Below are positions 1-12,110 of a stretch of 64,000 nt of DNA, in pieces. Each line of letters starts with the position of its first letter. Position 1 is the stretch's first letter. A program made the position numbers and the translations under genes. The notes beneath the pieces are model-generated. The model did no database searches. It saw only the letters and a program-made list of their open reading frames with translations, and had not been told where the DNA came from. This stretch comes from Hypericum androsaemum. Its lineage: Eukaryota; Streptophyta; Magnoliopsida; Malpighiales; Hypericaceae. Where the stretch lies: the NCBI GenBank assembly GCA_963995505.1, contig OZ023182.1, positions 11,772,707-11,836,706 on the forward strand. The letters are read 5' to 3'.

Positions 1-3000
1 AAGGTAGGATAATGAAGGAAAAGGCAAGATAAGGTAGGAAAATGCAAAAAAAGGCAAGTGACGGCAAGAAAAGGCATGGAAAAGGTAAGAGAAGGAAAGA
101 AAAGGCAAGAAAATGGAAGATAAGGCAAGATAAGGCAATAAAAGGCAAGAAAAGGAAAGAAAAGGCGAGAAAAAGCAATAAAAGGGAAGATAAGGCAAGA
201 TAAGGAAAGAAAAGGAAATAAATGGCAAGATAATGAAAGAAAAAGCAATAAAAGGCAAGACAAGCTAGAAAAGGAAAGAAAAGGGAAGAAAAGGCAAGAA
301 AAGAGAAGATAAGTAAAGAAAAGGCAAGAAAATGTTACGGTAAGACAAGAAAAGGCAAGATAAGTTAAGATAAGGCAAGATAAGGAAAGATAAGGAGAGA
401 AAAGGCAAGAGAAGGCAAAATAAGGAGAGAAAAGGCAAGTAAGATAAGGCAAGAAAAAGGCAAGATAACGCAAGGAAATGGCAAGATGAGAAAATAAAAG
501 GTAAGATAAAGCAAGATAAGGCAAGAAAATTTAAGAAAAGGCTAGATAAGGCAAGAAAATGTAAGAAAAGGCAAGAAAAGACAATAAAAGCTAAGAAAAG
601 GCAAGATAAGGCAAGAAAAGGCAAAAAAATGGAAAAAAAGGCAAGATAAGGAAAGTAAAGGCAAGAAAATGCTAGACATGGCAAGAAAAGTCAAGGAAAA
701 GGTAAGATAACGGAAAAATAGGCAACATGTGGCAAAAAACATAAGAATTGCAAGGAAAATGTAATATAAGGCAAGAAAAGGCAAGATAAAATAAGACAAG
801 GCAAAAAAAGGCATGGAAAATCCAAGATAAGGAAAGAAAAGGCAAGAAAATGCAAGGAAAGTCAAAGAAAGGCAAGATAAGGCAAGAAAAGGCAAGAAAA
901 GGCAAGGAAAAGGCAACATAAGGCACGAAAAAGGAAAGATAAGGAAACAAAAAGTAAGATAAGGCAAGAAAAGGAAAAATCATGCAAGATAAGGCAAGAA
1001 AAGGCAAAATCATGCAAGATAAGGCAATAAAACACAATAAAAGGCTATATAAGGGAAGATAAGGCAATAAAAGATAATATAAGGCTATTTAAGGCAAGAA
1101 AAGGCAAGGAAAAGGAGAGATAAGAAAAGAAAAGGCAATAAAAGGCAAGATAAGGCAAGAAAAGGAAAGAAAAGGGATGAAAAGGCAAGATAATGGAAGA
1201 AAAGGCAAGATAAGGCAAGAAAAGGAAAGAAAATGCAAAAAAAGGCAAGAGATGAAAAAAAAGGAAAAAATGTTTAAAAAGGCAAGAAAATGCAAGAAAA
1301 GATAATAAAAGGCAAGATAAGGCAAGTAAAGGCAAGAAAAGGCAAGGAAAAGGCAAGATAAGGTAACAAAAAGCACGATAAGGAAACAAAAAGCCAGAAA
1401 AGATAACCTAAGGCAAGAAAAGGTTGGAAAAGGAAAGATAAAGAAAGAAAAGGCAAGATAAGTCAAGAAAAGGCAAGATAAGGAACGATAAGGAAAGAAA
1501 AGGAAAAAAAAGCAAGATAAGATAAGAAAAAGCAAGGAAAAGGCAAGTTAAGGAAGGAAAAGGCAAGAAATAATAAGAAAAAGCAAGATAAGCTAAGAAA
1601 AGGCAAGATAATGCAAAAAAAAAGGCAAGATAAGGCAAGACAGTTAAGAAAAGACAAGATAAGGAAAGAAAAGGCAAGATAAGGAAAGAAAAGGCAAGAA
1701 AAAGGAAGATAAGGAAAGAAAAAGCATGATAAAAAGGTAAGATAAGGAAAGAAAAAGCATGATAAGGCAAGAAAAGGCAAGGAAAATACAAGAAAAGGCA
1801 AAATATGGCAAGAAAACAGAAGAATCACAAGGAAAAGTTAAGATAAGCAAAGAAAAGGCAAGATAATGCACGAAAAGGAAAGATATGATAATACCAGGAA
1901 AAAAAGGCAAGATAAGGCAAGATAAGGTAAGAAATGGCAAGGAAAGGTAAGAAAATGCAAGGAAAAGGCAAGATTAGGAAAGAAAAGGAAAGATAAGTCA
2001 AGATAAGGCAAGATAAGGTAAGAAAATGGCAGGAAAGGGCAAGATAAGGCAAGGAAAAGGCAAGATAAGGAAACAAAAGGCAAGATAAGCCAAGATCAGG
2101 CAAGAAAAGGCAAGAAAAGGCAAGAAAATGGAAGATAAGGCAATATGGCAAGAAAAGGGTAAGATAAGGAAAGAAAAGGCATGATAAGGCAAGAAAAGGC
2201 AAGCAAAATGCACGAAAAGGCAAAATATGGCAAGAAAACTGAAGAATCATAATTAAAAGGTAAGATAAGGAAAGATAATCAAGATAAGATAAGACAAGGG
2301 AAAAAAAGACTAGAAAAGGGAAGATAAGGCAAGAAAATGCAAGGAAAAGGCAAGATAAGGAATGAAAAGGCAAGATAAGGCAATATAAGGCAAAAGAATG
2401 CAAGAAAATGTAAGGAAAAGGCAAGATAAGGGAAAAAAGATAAGATAAGGCAAGAAAAGGCAAGAGAAGGTAAGAAAAGGCAATGAAAGGGCAAGAAAAA
2501 GCAAAAAAAGGCAAGATAAGGAAACAAAAGGCAAGATAAAGCAAGAAAAGACAAGATAAGGCAAGATACGACTCGACAAGGCAGAAAAAGGCCAGAAAAG
2601 GACAGATAAAGCAAGAAAATGCAAGGAAAATGCAAGAAAAGCAAAGAAAAGGCAAGTTAAGACAAGAAAAGGCAAGAAAAGGCAAGGATAGGCAAGAAAA
2701 TGCAAGAAAAGGCAAGTTAAGACAAGAAAAGGCAAGATAAGGCAAGAAAATGCAAGGAAAAGGCAAGATGAGGAAAAAAAAGGAAAGATAAAGCTAGAAA
2801 AGGCAAGATAAGGTAACAAAAGGCAATGAAAGGGCAAGAAAAGGGAAGAAAAGTCAAGAAAAGACAAGATAAGGAAACAAAAGGCAAGATAAAACAAGAA
2901 AAGGCAAGATCATGCAAGAAAAGGCAAGATAAGGCAAGTAAAAGTAAAGGTAAGAAAATTTAAGAAAATGCAAGAAAAGGCAATAAAGGGCAAGAAAAGA

Positions 3001-5388
3001 CAATAAAGGGCAAGAAAAGATAATAAAAGGTAAGAAAAGGTAAGATAAGGCAAGAATAGGCAAGGAAAAGGCAAGATATGGAAACAAAGGCAAGATAAGG
3101 CAAGGTAAGGCCAGAAAAAGCAAGAAAAGGCAAGATAAGGTAAGAAAAGACAACAAAAGGCAAGATAAGGAAAAAACTGGCAATAAAAGGCAAGATAAGG
3201 TAAGAAAAGACAACAAAAGGCAAGATAAGGTAAAAACTGGCAATAAAAGGCAAGATAAGGAAATAAAAGGCGAGAAAAGGCAAGATAAGGAATGAAAAGG
3301 CAAGAGAAGGCAAGATAAGGCAAGATAAGGTAAGAAAATAAAAGAAAAGGCAAGAAACGGCAAGATAAGGCAAGAAATGGCAAGAAAAGGCAAGAAAAGG
3401 TAGGAAAAAGGCAAGAAAAGGCAAGGAAAAGGAAAGATAAGGAAAGAAAAGGCATGATAAGGTAAGAAAAGGCAAGAAAAATGAAAGATAAGGAAAGAAA
3501 AGGCAAGACAACTCAAGAAATGGCAAGAAATGCAAGGAAAAGATACGATAAGGAAAGAAAAGGCAAGATAAGGGAAGAAAATGTCAGAAATGGCAAGGAA
3601 AATGCAGAAAAGCCATGAAAAGGCAAGGAAAAGGCATGATCAGGAAAGAAAAGGAAAGATGAGGAAAGAAAAGACAAGATAAGGCATGAAAAGGCAAGAT
3701 AAGGAACAAAAATGAAAGATAAGGCAAGAAAAGAAAAGATAAGGCAAGATAAGGCAAGAAAAGGCAAGATAAGGTAATATATGGAAAGATAAGGCAAGAA
3801 AACACAAGAATCGCAAGGAAAAGGTAAGATAAGGAAAGAAAAGGCAAGATAAGGCAAGATACGGCACGAAAAGGCAAAAAAAGGACAGAAAAGGGAAGAA
3901 AATGCAAGGAAAAGGCAAGATAAGCACAGAAAAGGCAAGAAAAGGCAAGTTAAGACAAGAAAAGGCAAGAAAAGGCAAGAAAATGCAAGGATAGGCAAGA
4001 TAAGGAAAGAAAAGGCCATATAAGGCAAGAAAAGGCAAGATAAGGCATGAAAAGGCAAGGAATAGGCAAGATAAGGCAAGGAAAAGGAAAGATAAGGAAA
4101 CAAAAGGCAAGATCATGGAAGAAAAGGCAAGATAAGGCAATAAAAATAATAAAAGGCAATATAAGGCATGAAAAGGCAAGGAGAAGGAGAGATAAGGAAA
4201 GAAAGGACAATAAAAGGCAAGATACGGCAAGAAAATGAAAGAAAAGGGTTGAAAAGGCAAGATAATGGAAGAAAAGGCAAGATTTGGCAAGAAATGGCAA
4301 GAAAAGGTAAGAAAAGGAAAGAAAATGCAAAAAAAGGCAAGAAAAGACAATAAAAGGAAAGAAAAGGCAAGAAAAGGCAAGATAAGGTAAAAAAAGATAA
4401 TATAAGGAAACTAAAGGTAAGATAAGGCAAGAAAAAGCAAAAAAAGGCAAGATAAGGCAAGAAAAGGATTGAAAAGGCAAGAACAAGCGAGGAAAAGGAA
4501 AGATAAGGAAAGATAAAGCAAGAAAAGGTAAGTTAAGGAACGATAAGAAAAGAAAAGGAAAGGAAAAGGCAAGATAAGGTAAGAAAAAGAAAGGAAAATG
4601 CAAGATAAGGAAGGAAACTGCAAGATAAGGCAAGAAAATACAAGGAAAAGGCAAGATAAGAAAAGAAAAGGCAAGATAATGCAAGAAAGGGCAAGATAAG
4701 GTAAGAAAAGGCAAGGAAAGGGAAAGAAAAGGCAAGGAAATGGCAAGAAAAGGCAAGGAAAGGGCAAGAAAAGGAAACAAAAGGCAAAAAAAGGCAAGAT
4801 CATTCAAGAAAAGGCAAGATAAGGCAAGAAAAGACAATAAAAGGTAATATAAGGTAAGAAAAGGCAAGGAAAAGGAAAGGTAAGGAAATAAAAGGCAATA
4901 AAAGGCATGATAGGGAAAGTTAAGGCAAGAAAAGGGATGACAAGGAAAGATAAGGGAAGAAAAGGCAAAAAAATGCAGGATAAGACAAGAAAAGGTAAGA
5001 AAATTTGAGAAAATGCAAGAAAAGACAAGATAAGGCAAAGAAAAGGAAAGATTAGGAAACAAAAGATAAGAAAAGGCAAAATCATGCAAGAAAAGGCAAG
5101 ATAAGGCAAGAAAAAGGAAAGATTAGGAAATAAAAGGCAAGAAAAGGAAAAATCATGCAAGAAAAGGCAAGATAAGACAATAAAAGGCAATATAAGGCAA
5201 GAAAAGGCAAGGTAAATGAGAGATAAGGAAAGAAAAGGCAATAAAAGGCAAGATAAGGCAAGAAAAGGAAAGAAAAGGGATGAAAATGCAAGATAACGGC
5301 AGAAAAGGCAAGATAAGGCAAGAAATGGCAAGAAAAGGAAAGGAAATGCAAAAAAAGGCGAGAAAAGAAAATAAAAGGAAAAAATGTA
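1..5388. repeat. Purine-strand minisatellite, 10-bp unit
   Basis: The whole stretch is a degenerate tandem array of the decamers ggcaagataa and ggcaagaaaa. Variants include ggaaagaaaa, ggcaataaaa and ggtaagataa. The + strand is almost entirely purine. Single-base indels shift the phase now and then. The array runs off the left edge of the window, so its true length is unknown. Because the minus strand is poor in stop codons, it gives many long leucine/phenylalanine/serine-rich open frames, up to 379 codons. These are an artefact of composition and not genes. Confidence 0.97.
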
Positions 5389-5477
5389 GGCGCGCGCGCG
5401 TGCGTGCGTGCATACCGAGCCGAGCCGAGCCGAGCCGAGCCGAGCCGACCGGACGGACGGACGGACGGACGGACGGC
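5389..5477. repeat. Compound GC-rich microsatellite closing the array
   Basis: Three simple repeats follow each other: (CG)n and (TGCG)n at 5390-5410, (CCGAG)n at about 5415-5446, and (GGAC)n at about 5449-5476. The abrupt change from A/G-rich to GC-rich DNA marks the right-hand end of the decamer array. Confidence 0.95.
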
Positions 5478-6570
5478 GCGAGAAGCCTCTCCCTTCTCCA
5501 CCAGTTTACCCATGCTAGACTTCTTATCCCTTATAAACTTGTCTTAGTATGGTGCGCTAACCAATGTGGGATTGTACTTATTTTAATAACAACCATACCA
5601 CTTTAAAGCCAATTTTCATTCACCCCGAGAATTGGATTTTCGCAAGTATTATATATCATTACGAAGCTCTATCAACGAGCTTCGTATTGATCTCACAAAC
5701 ACCCAAAATCAATTTGTGTGACCTTCAATTAAATTAGCTCAAAGTTGCCTACTAATTACTTAGTTATTATATTTAATTAGGATTCTCCCTCTAATTAAAT
5801 ATTTGGGCCAAAGCCCAATACACTCACTTGTATTGGACCATCTCTTCCTTGGTTAATAAACCAATTCTCCGACAGGAGGTGTGTGGGTGGGGGAGATACA
5901 TGGAAAGGATAAAAAAAATCAATACATGTGAACTAAGGAGATGCAAAGGGGTGTCATACATAGGAAGGAATTAAAAGAATACACTGAACTGAAAGGAAGG
6001 GGTACTAAGAGGAGGTTCAGGGTAGGTGATTAAAAAAAGTACTGGTACGATTGGTAGGTCAACTGGTCTGGCCAGCCTGACTGGAAAATTTAAGAAATCT
6101 GGGTCAATCTCCAGGTCAGTTTTAAAAACATTGGTTAAAATAAAGGAGAGCTAACAGGTTGGCTTTAAGGCATTAGGCTCAAACTATTCAAAAATGGTTC
6201 CATGTCCTCCTGCAAGACACCCACTCGAAAGAAAACGAGAAGAGTGTTAGCAGGATACCCCACTCATCCGAAATATATAGGCACCTCGTGAACAAAAATT
6301 TTAGATTGTAATCTCCTCCTTCGGCTCAAATCCTTTCATAAGTCCCACATCAACCCCACATGCTCACCCTACAACTGGAGATTGCAAGCTTAAACCATCA
6401 AAAGTGTAGAAAATTTGTATTCCTATGCTTTACACTCAGGGTGTGATCCCTAAAAGGTGTGAAGTTTAGCTTTTGACTAAAAATCAAAAATCGAGAGGGT
6501 CAAATTGCCAAAAAGTGCCAAAACTTGACCTATTTATAATGATCTAGACCTAAACATGTAAATTCCTATA
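5478..6570. other. Intergenic, no gene seen
   Basis: No coding region is supported. There is a 9-bp-stem hairpin at 5672-5696 (acgaagctc, 7-nt loop, gagcttcgt). Around 6040-6135 a short stretch ends in ggtcagttttaaaaacattg, resembling the terminus of the hAT-type element at 53762-54286. No second end or target duplication is visible here. Confidence 0.5.
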
Positions 6571-6580
6571 TGGAAACCCA

Positions 6581-6594
6581 CCCCCCCCCCCCCC
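6581..6594. repeat. Poly-C run
   Basis: Fourteen C residues in a row on the + strand. On the minus strand this is the G-run following the 3' non-coding segment of the gypsy remnant. Confidence 0.9.
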
Positions 6595-7379
6595 TCCTAC
6601 ACTTGAATAATACATTATCCTCAATGTGAGAGGGTTTAGGCATCTAAACCGATAAGATAAAAGAAATATTTCAATGACCTCCGTGGTCAAAGAAGCGAAA
6701 AATACTTCAATCAAAAGCAAACATCAAATCCTCCATGGCCACAATACATGCCAAGATTGAAAACAAACACCAGACAATCAAGATAACACAAGACACAAAT
6801 AACATATAGAGAAGAGTTGAGAGGACGTCCCTGTTTGAAGTGGCAGAACAGGCACTTGATCTTGTTGTTAAGTGAAGAGTTTCTCTGGCTTAGCTGTCAC
6901 TAGTGAATCGGGTCTGCACATGGCATTATGAAGCTCGGGGCTTTCTTTGTCAGCTGTCATCCTTGGAGTACCTGAGATGACACAAAATTATTCCACCACC
7001 TAGTGATGGGTTCCTATAATTCTAAGAGAAGTCCTACAGTCTGAATTATATTACACCACAAAATGTGCTAATTTATAGTCTTTAGCTTGACTCTGGCTCT
7101 CCTTGTGTTCAGTTGATGATACGGTTTTCCCACAATGGTCTTTCCTTGCCAACACTTTCGTTGGAGCCATCTTTTCTTTACTTGGGTTTGTCTCCTCTTT
7201 GTGGGCCTCAACCTCTCATATGCTCACATTTTGCACCTCGAGCTTCCCTTGAGCCAATTCAGTAAAAATCTGGACAAGTTCTTAATTAAAGATGTCGAGA
7301 TCTCCCTTAGGAGAAAATATGTGCATTCTTTCTTGCATGCTTTTTGCTTGAGGGCCGAACAAATTTTACAGCTTGTTCG

Positions 7380-7800
7380 CTCCCTTTTGCTCATGTTCGA
7401 TCGTGATGGCTTCAAATTTCTCTTTTGCCACTCCGAAAGTGAGAAGGATGGAGTTTTCTTATCCGTCTATGATGGCTTGTGTTTTTGTCAGGAACGGGCT
7501 TCCAAATATTGGTGTGAGCCTCATCCTTGTCGGGTGCTCCACTACCACAAAATACCCTCTCATCTCATATTCCTGAATACGAACAGGTACCTCCTTTGCG
7601 ATGCCTAACTTTATTATCACATGTCTGCTCTTTAGGTGTATCCATCGGCAAAACTAGAAAAGTCTAATACTGCTAGTTTTCCTCCATAACTGTGCTGGTA
7701 TTAAGTTGACAGGAGCCCGTCTATCACATATCACACAAGGGACTTCAACTTGTTCAATAATAGCTAGAATACCCAAGCCTTGCGTCTGTTCGTTAAGATT
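7380..7800 (-). pseudogene. Decayed gypsy aspartic protease
   Basis: The minus strand reads an N-terminal segment with CDRRAPVNLIPA, which corresponds to the active-site block of plant gypsy proteases (usually C-D-x-G-A-S-x-N-L-M-P; here the D-S/T-G motif is lost). After a frame change comes VPVRIQEYEMRG and then TPIFGSPFLTKTQAIIDG, matching the family's P-I-I-L-G-R-P-F-L block followed by the I-D-V segment. A stop follows directly (about 7459-7457). The + strand open frame at 7135-7608 is its antisense shadow. Assignment rests on motif order; the copy is certainly inactive. Confidence 0.65.
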
Positions 7801-8058
7801 AATTGGCTCCATCTCTATGTCCCTCTCTTCCATTCTGGATCTCTTTCCCCGCAGAGGGTGTCCTCATCCCCTGAACTGGCTCTCATCCTCCATCACGTCG
7901 TACTTGGTTAGCTCACGAATGCCCCTTTGCCGTACGAGATCTGATGTACTTGCAGAGTCAAGAAAATGGAGTGGCGATTCAAACTGGTGCTTGTCAACAA
8001 GAAATGAAAACAACCTAAACCAGGGTGCAAATTAACAAGAGTGCCTTGGGAGACGCCG

Positions 8059-8077
8059 CTCCCCGGCAACAGCGCCA
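8059..8077 (-). promoter_or_regulatory. Retrotransposon primer-binding site (tRNA-Asp type)
   Basis: The + strand ctccccggcaacagcgcca equals the 3' end of plant tRNA-Asp(GUC), including CCA, with one mismatch. On the minus strand it is therefore a primer-binding site, placed 2 bp after the end of a minus-oriented LTR, as in Athila-type elements. Confidence 0.75.
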
Positions 8078-8079
8078 AT

Positions 8080-9170
8080 TGACAAGAGGGTTTTTACACC
8101 CCCAATGTAATAAAGGGAGTGCGGGTATGAAAATGTGAAACCATAGGTAGTGGGTTCAAGACATTCCAGCAAATTGCACAAGTAGGTTAGGTTGAAAAAT
8201 ATTTTTGTTTGTTTTTGAGAAAAGTCAAGCCAAGACAGTAAGAAACCAGGAAAAATAGCAATAAAAGAGAAATGGGCAAGGTGCTTTCATGCAACCCCTT
8301 ACAACTTGGTCTCTCATGGGCTTATAAAGTACCAGGTGGGCCTAGGTGAGTCTAAGGCATAGTGCTTCACCTCCTGAGTCCATTATACTACAAATCTGGG
8401 ATCTAGGTTCCAAACGGCCCACTCCTTGGACACTCCTTCACACAATGAGTTGTCAACCTCACAACAGTGTACGAGTCACTAGTTACCCTCATAATCCTAC
8501 TTAATAATGAACCACCAAATAGCCAACTAGTGTCCTCCATATGGTGTCACGGATGAAAAAGTCTTACACCATGGATCATTACTCTAACGGGTAGTAGTTT
8601 CGCTCTTCCCATGATAATTAAAACTTTTGAGCGAGGCTAAGATCAATTGGCAAGAACCTAGGATCGGGAAAGGATTCTACGCATAATTCTAACACCGAGG
8701 TCCATCAAACCAAAGCATTAAGACCTCCATCCACTACACGCTCTCAAGATAAAGCCTCATTCTAAACCAAGTCACGCGGGGTGTACTAAGGCACCCGACC
8801 CAAAGGTGACTACTCATGCATCATCATCATTCAACAATAATGCATAAATAGGAGAACAATGCCACAAAATCTAAATGAGAAAAAAGGGAAAGAGAAAGCT
8901 CAATGTTAGAGAGCCGCTCGAATTCTGCCTCGCATCCACTCCTTGCTCCAAATGCTCCTCTTCTTCTCTAAAAACTCTAAATTTAGTCTCTTTGTCAAGG
9001 CTTACAAAATCAAAGGGTTGGAGGCTATTTATAGAGAGTCTCTCCCAAAACCCTATATGCCACAAAAATGACCAATACTGCCCTTAAAATATCTAAATTC
9101 TGGGGGCAAAACTGGGCGAGTTCACCGATCGGCAGGCGAAGGCACCGTTCGGTAGTCTGATAAGTATATC
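8080..9170 (-). repeat. Probable LTR of the gypsy remnant
   Basis: The boundary next to the primer site is clear: on the + strand it starts TGACAAGAGGG at 8080. The far boundary is a guess at a CA near 9170. Sequence style resembles the LTR-like block at 46690-47640, with a short-leader promoter-like stretch and a 'cggtagtc' motif near its end. No target duplication could be shown. Confidence 0.5.
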
Positions 9171-9785
9171 AAATCTTTATTAATATATCAAATATTTCAT
9201 TATTAGCTTTTGCACATTTTTTTGTGTGATAAGTATTAGCTTTCACACATTCAATATGATGTTTTGAAACTAGCTCATAAGACTCCTAACGGATGATGCA
9301 CTAAATTTTATTTTTCTCTATTTTTTTTAATTCTTGATATACTTGGAATTAGAAGAATTTTTCATCATTTAAGTTAGATTACAAATTGAAAGTATCTTTC
9401 AATGTTGATGTGTAATAGATGAAATTTCTTGAATTTATTTAAATTTTATATGTTAAAAGTTTCATTCATAAAATTTATGAGAAACTAAGTTGTTCAAACT
9501 TTGATCTATACAGGCTGTAGACCACGAGGATAAATGTGTGTGATAGTGAAATTTTTTTCTGGTCAATAGATAATGGATTTTTTTTAATGGAGGATAAGAT
9601 ATAAACACAATGGGTAGGATCTATACAAATCCTAGTCATACCATATACACAACACTAAGACTGAAAAAAACTCAAAACTGCCTAAAATGACTCTAAAATG
9701 GCCTAGTGAAATAACTGTTTTAGACACTCATCAGTTTATGCTTCAGAGTTTATGGTTTATGTTGAATTTTTTCTTGAATAATGTT
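9171..9785. other. AT-rich intergenic DNA
   Basis: No gene is seen. It is AT-rich with a loose direct repeat of gataagtat...agctttt.cacat at about 9160-9255. Confidence 0.5.
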
Positions 9786-9790
9786 GAATT

Positions 9791-10171
9791 TGTTGAGTGT
9801 CGCGAGAACTTGAGGGAACTGTCGGCCGCCAATTCAATGGCGAGCACCAGTAGCGACAAGCAAAAGCTCTCGGACTTAGTGCACTGGCGGGAGCCAGTTG
9901 GTTGGCGACCGCCAGTCCCGTGAGGCAGATTTTTTTTTTTGTTTCGACGCTTATTTTGGACTCCTAATTCGACCTAGATAGATTTCTTAGTGTACAAGAG
10001 TTCATCTATTATATAAAGACGAGTTACCATAGGTTATGTATGGCTTTGTGGCTACTCATCAATAAAAGTTCTCCTTTCTCCCCGTGGACGTAGGCATTAG
10101 GCTAAACCATGTTATATCTTATGTCTGTATTTTTTGTGCGTTGTTGTTCTCTTATGAGCGATTTCCTAACA
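9791..10171 (+). repeat. 5' LTR of copia element 1
   Basis: 381 bp, TG...CA ends. It has a TATA-like box (tatataaa, 10010-10017) and an aataaa at 10061-10066 in the order expected for an LTR promoter and polyadenylation signal. Confidence 0.93.
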
Positions 10172-10173
10172 AC

Positions 10174-10185
10174 TGGTATCAGAGC
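10174..10185 (+). promoter_or_regulatory. Primer-binding site (tRNA-iMet type)
   Basis: TGGTATCAGAGC, the standard plant copia sequence complementary to initiator tRNA-Met, lies 2 bp after the LTR end. Confidence 0.92.
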
Positions 10186-10198
10186 TAAGGTCGAAGGA

Positions 10199-10975
10199 TG
10201 GAGGGTCACAGCGTGAAGTTTGCTTGTGTGAAGTTTGATGGATCATCGAATTTTGAGTTATGGCAAAGGCGTGTCAAGGATCCCCCCTGGTACAACAAGG
10301 GATGGTGAGCGCGCTCTCAGAAAAGAAGCCTGAGAAGATGGAGGACCATGAGTGGGTGGAGTTGGAAGCAAAGATGGTGGCGACAATTTGCTTATACTTG
10401 GCGGATGAGGAGTCACCAGCTTAGGTATGAAAGAAATTGGAGGTAAGGTACATGTCTAAGTTTTTGTCGAATAAGCTTTATCTTAAGCCCATAGCAAAAG
10501 TTGTATGGGCTTAAGATGATGGAGAGCTCGGATTTGAGAAGGGTCAATATGAAGTTCGAGGAGGAAGACAAGAATTGTTGCTCCTAAATTTCTTACTAAA
10601 TTCATATAAAAATTTGGTTACAATCCTAAATTGGGGGAAGGAATCCCTGGTGTTAGAGGATATCACAAGTACTCTGCTAGGGTTTCATCAAAGGAGAAAA
10701 ACTGGCGATGAACAAATGGAAGGGCTGGTTGTGAGGGGTAGCCATGGTGGTCGTAGTGAAGGAAAAGATGAAAAATGATCCAGGTCGAGGTCAAAGAGGT
10801 TCAAGGGAAATTGCTTCGAGTGCGAAAAAAAGGACATACGAAGAAGAATTATCCAAGAAGAACTCGAGACCACGAGGGAAAAGGATCGACATCCATGAAT
10901 ATGGCCTCATACTCGGACATGTCGGATGGTGACTATTTTTTTGTTTTATCAAGTCCAAAATACTCTGATTCCTAG
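10199..10975 (+). pseudogene. Copia gag remnant
   Basis: Begins MEGHSVKF and continues with a KFDGSSNFELWQ-like segment, the usual start of plant copia gag. It is then broken by frameshifts and stops. Pieces at 10575-10930 read in different frames and include a lysine-rich segment where the zinc-knuckle region is expected. No intact CCHC motif is visible. Confidence 0.7.
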
Positions 10976-11048
10976 ATTTTGGATATCACTTGTTCCTTTC
11001 ACATGACACCCAAAAGAGGGTGGTTCGAACAAGTTCGTTGATTCAGGT

Positions 11049-11333
11049 ATGGTGACTATGGGTGATGGTTCTACTTGTAAAATTAATGATATAGACGATA
11101 TTCAGATCAAGATGTGGGATGGTGTTAAGAGAAAGTTGTGTGGGGTTAGGCATGTTTCAAAGTTGGAGAGAAATTTGATTTCATTAGGAGCCTTGGATTA
11201 TAGTGGGTATATCTATAAGGTTGTAGGCAGACTAATTGAGGTAGAAAAGGATGCTATGGTGATGATGAAGGGTGGAAGAGATACTAGGAATACCTACAGG
11301 TTAGTGGGAGGGGGAATGGGGGCACGGTTGTAG
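11049..11333 (+). pseudogene. Copia protease/pre-integrase remnant
   Basis: A 94-codon frame contains MGDGS, then VRHVSKLERNLISLGALD, followed by MVMMKG and a terminal RLVGG. That is the conserved block between protease and the integrase zinc finger in plant copia polyproteins. The protease D-S-G just upstream is destroyed. The next block (LWHxRLGHM) is missing, so the internal deletion begins after this point. Confidence 0.8.
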
Positions 11334-12110
11334 GTAGAGTCACATCATTGTGTTCCAATAGAGAGGGGGAAGGCTCTTGTATGATGGAGCAAATGCTTGT
11401 CATGAATGGTTTGAGTGCAGATGTGATTCTCGGAGAGATGGATAGAAAGCTATGGTTGTTTCGTAGAGGCATGATTGACAAGAAGCCATGATTGTCTCGA
11501 ATAAGCATTATTAGCAAGGTCTTACTATGGTTGTCTAAAGAAACGTGTACGTCAAATGTGTTGAGTAAGTTTGGTATTGGAATGCGAAGCTGTTGGTAAC
11601 ACCACATGCAAATCAGGTATCTCACTCAAGGCTAAATAGTGATATGTCAAGGGTTCTATAGGGTGGAACAAAAGGTTGCCCTTTGTATTCTATGGCACAT
11701 AGCATTGGTTTGAGGCAAAAGGTCCAATAGAGAAGCAGTTTGAGGTTGCAGAGCATGGGAGTGATCGAAAAATAAAGGGCGCGTCTATTAATCACAAGGT
11801 TGCTTCGGCAGGTGAACTTGCAGGTTGGTGTTCAATAGAGTATGGATGGAATAGGCCAAGCAAGCTCGGGAGTTGCTCGAATTTGAAGGCTGTCTCCAAG
11901 TAATTGAATAGAAAAGGGTGGTGAGAAAGTGGAGATGGTCTTATTGATGGCGGTTATCTATGGTTCGAGGTAGAGTCGGTAGAGTCGTTTTGGTTTTGCA
12001 AGATCTCATGGTTCTTTATGGGCCAGTGTTTTGTCAAGATGGAGTTTGTTAAAGTTCGGGTGGAGCTTCATGGTTCTTCACAAGGGACGAATGCTCGCCA
12101 AGGTGGAGAT

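Larger units (their letters stand above)
6575..9170 (-). mobile_element. Gutted gypsy (Athila/Tat-like) retrotransposon remnant
   Basis: Read on the minus strand the order is LTR (8080 to about 9170), primer-binding site (8059-8077), a short leader, a decayed aspartic protease (about 7800-7380), then a 3' non-coding segment whose TTGAGGATAATG...GTGTAGGAGGGGG stretch (about 6635-6581) is typical of the region after the coding part of Athila/Tat elements. Only about 300 bp separate the primer site from the protease, so gag is deleted. Reverse transcriptase, RNase H and integrase are not recognisable. No matching second LTR was found, so the 3' end is uncertain. Confidence 0.6.

Noticed and set aside
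4047..4353. Lysine/arginine-rich + strand frames inside the array
   Set aside because: Low-complexity translation of the same decamer repeat.
265..5513. Many overlapping minus-strand frames of 60-379 codons with repeated FLPFLALSCLF-like peptides, suggestive of a membrane protein family
   Set aside because: They occur in all three frames and overlap each other. They arise because the complement of a purine decamer array rarely contains stops, and there is no gene structure.
7135..7608. 157-codon + strand frame
   Set aside because: It is antisense to a recognisable minus-strand gypsy protease remnant and has no domain of its own.
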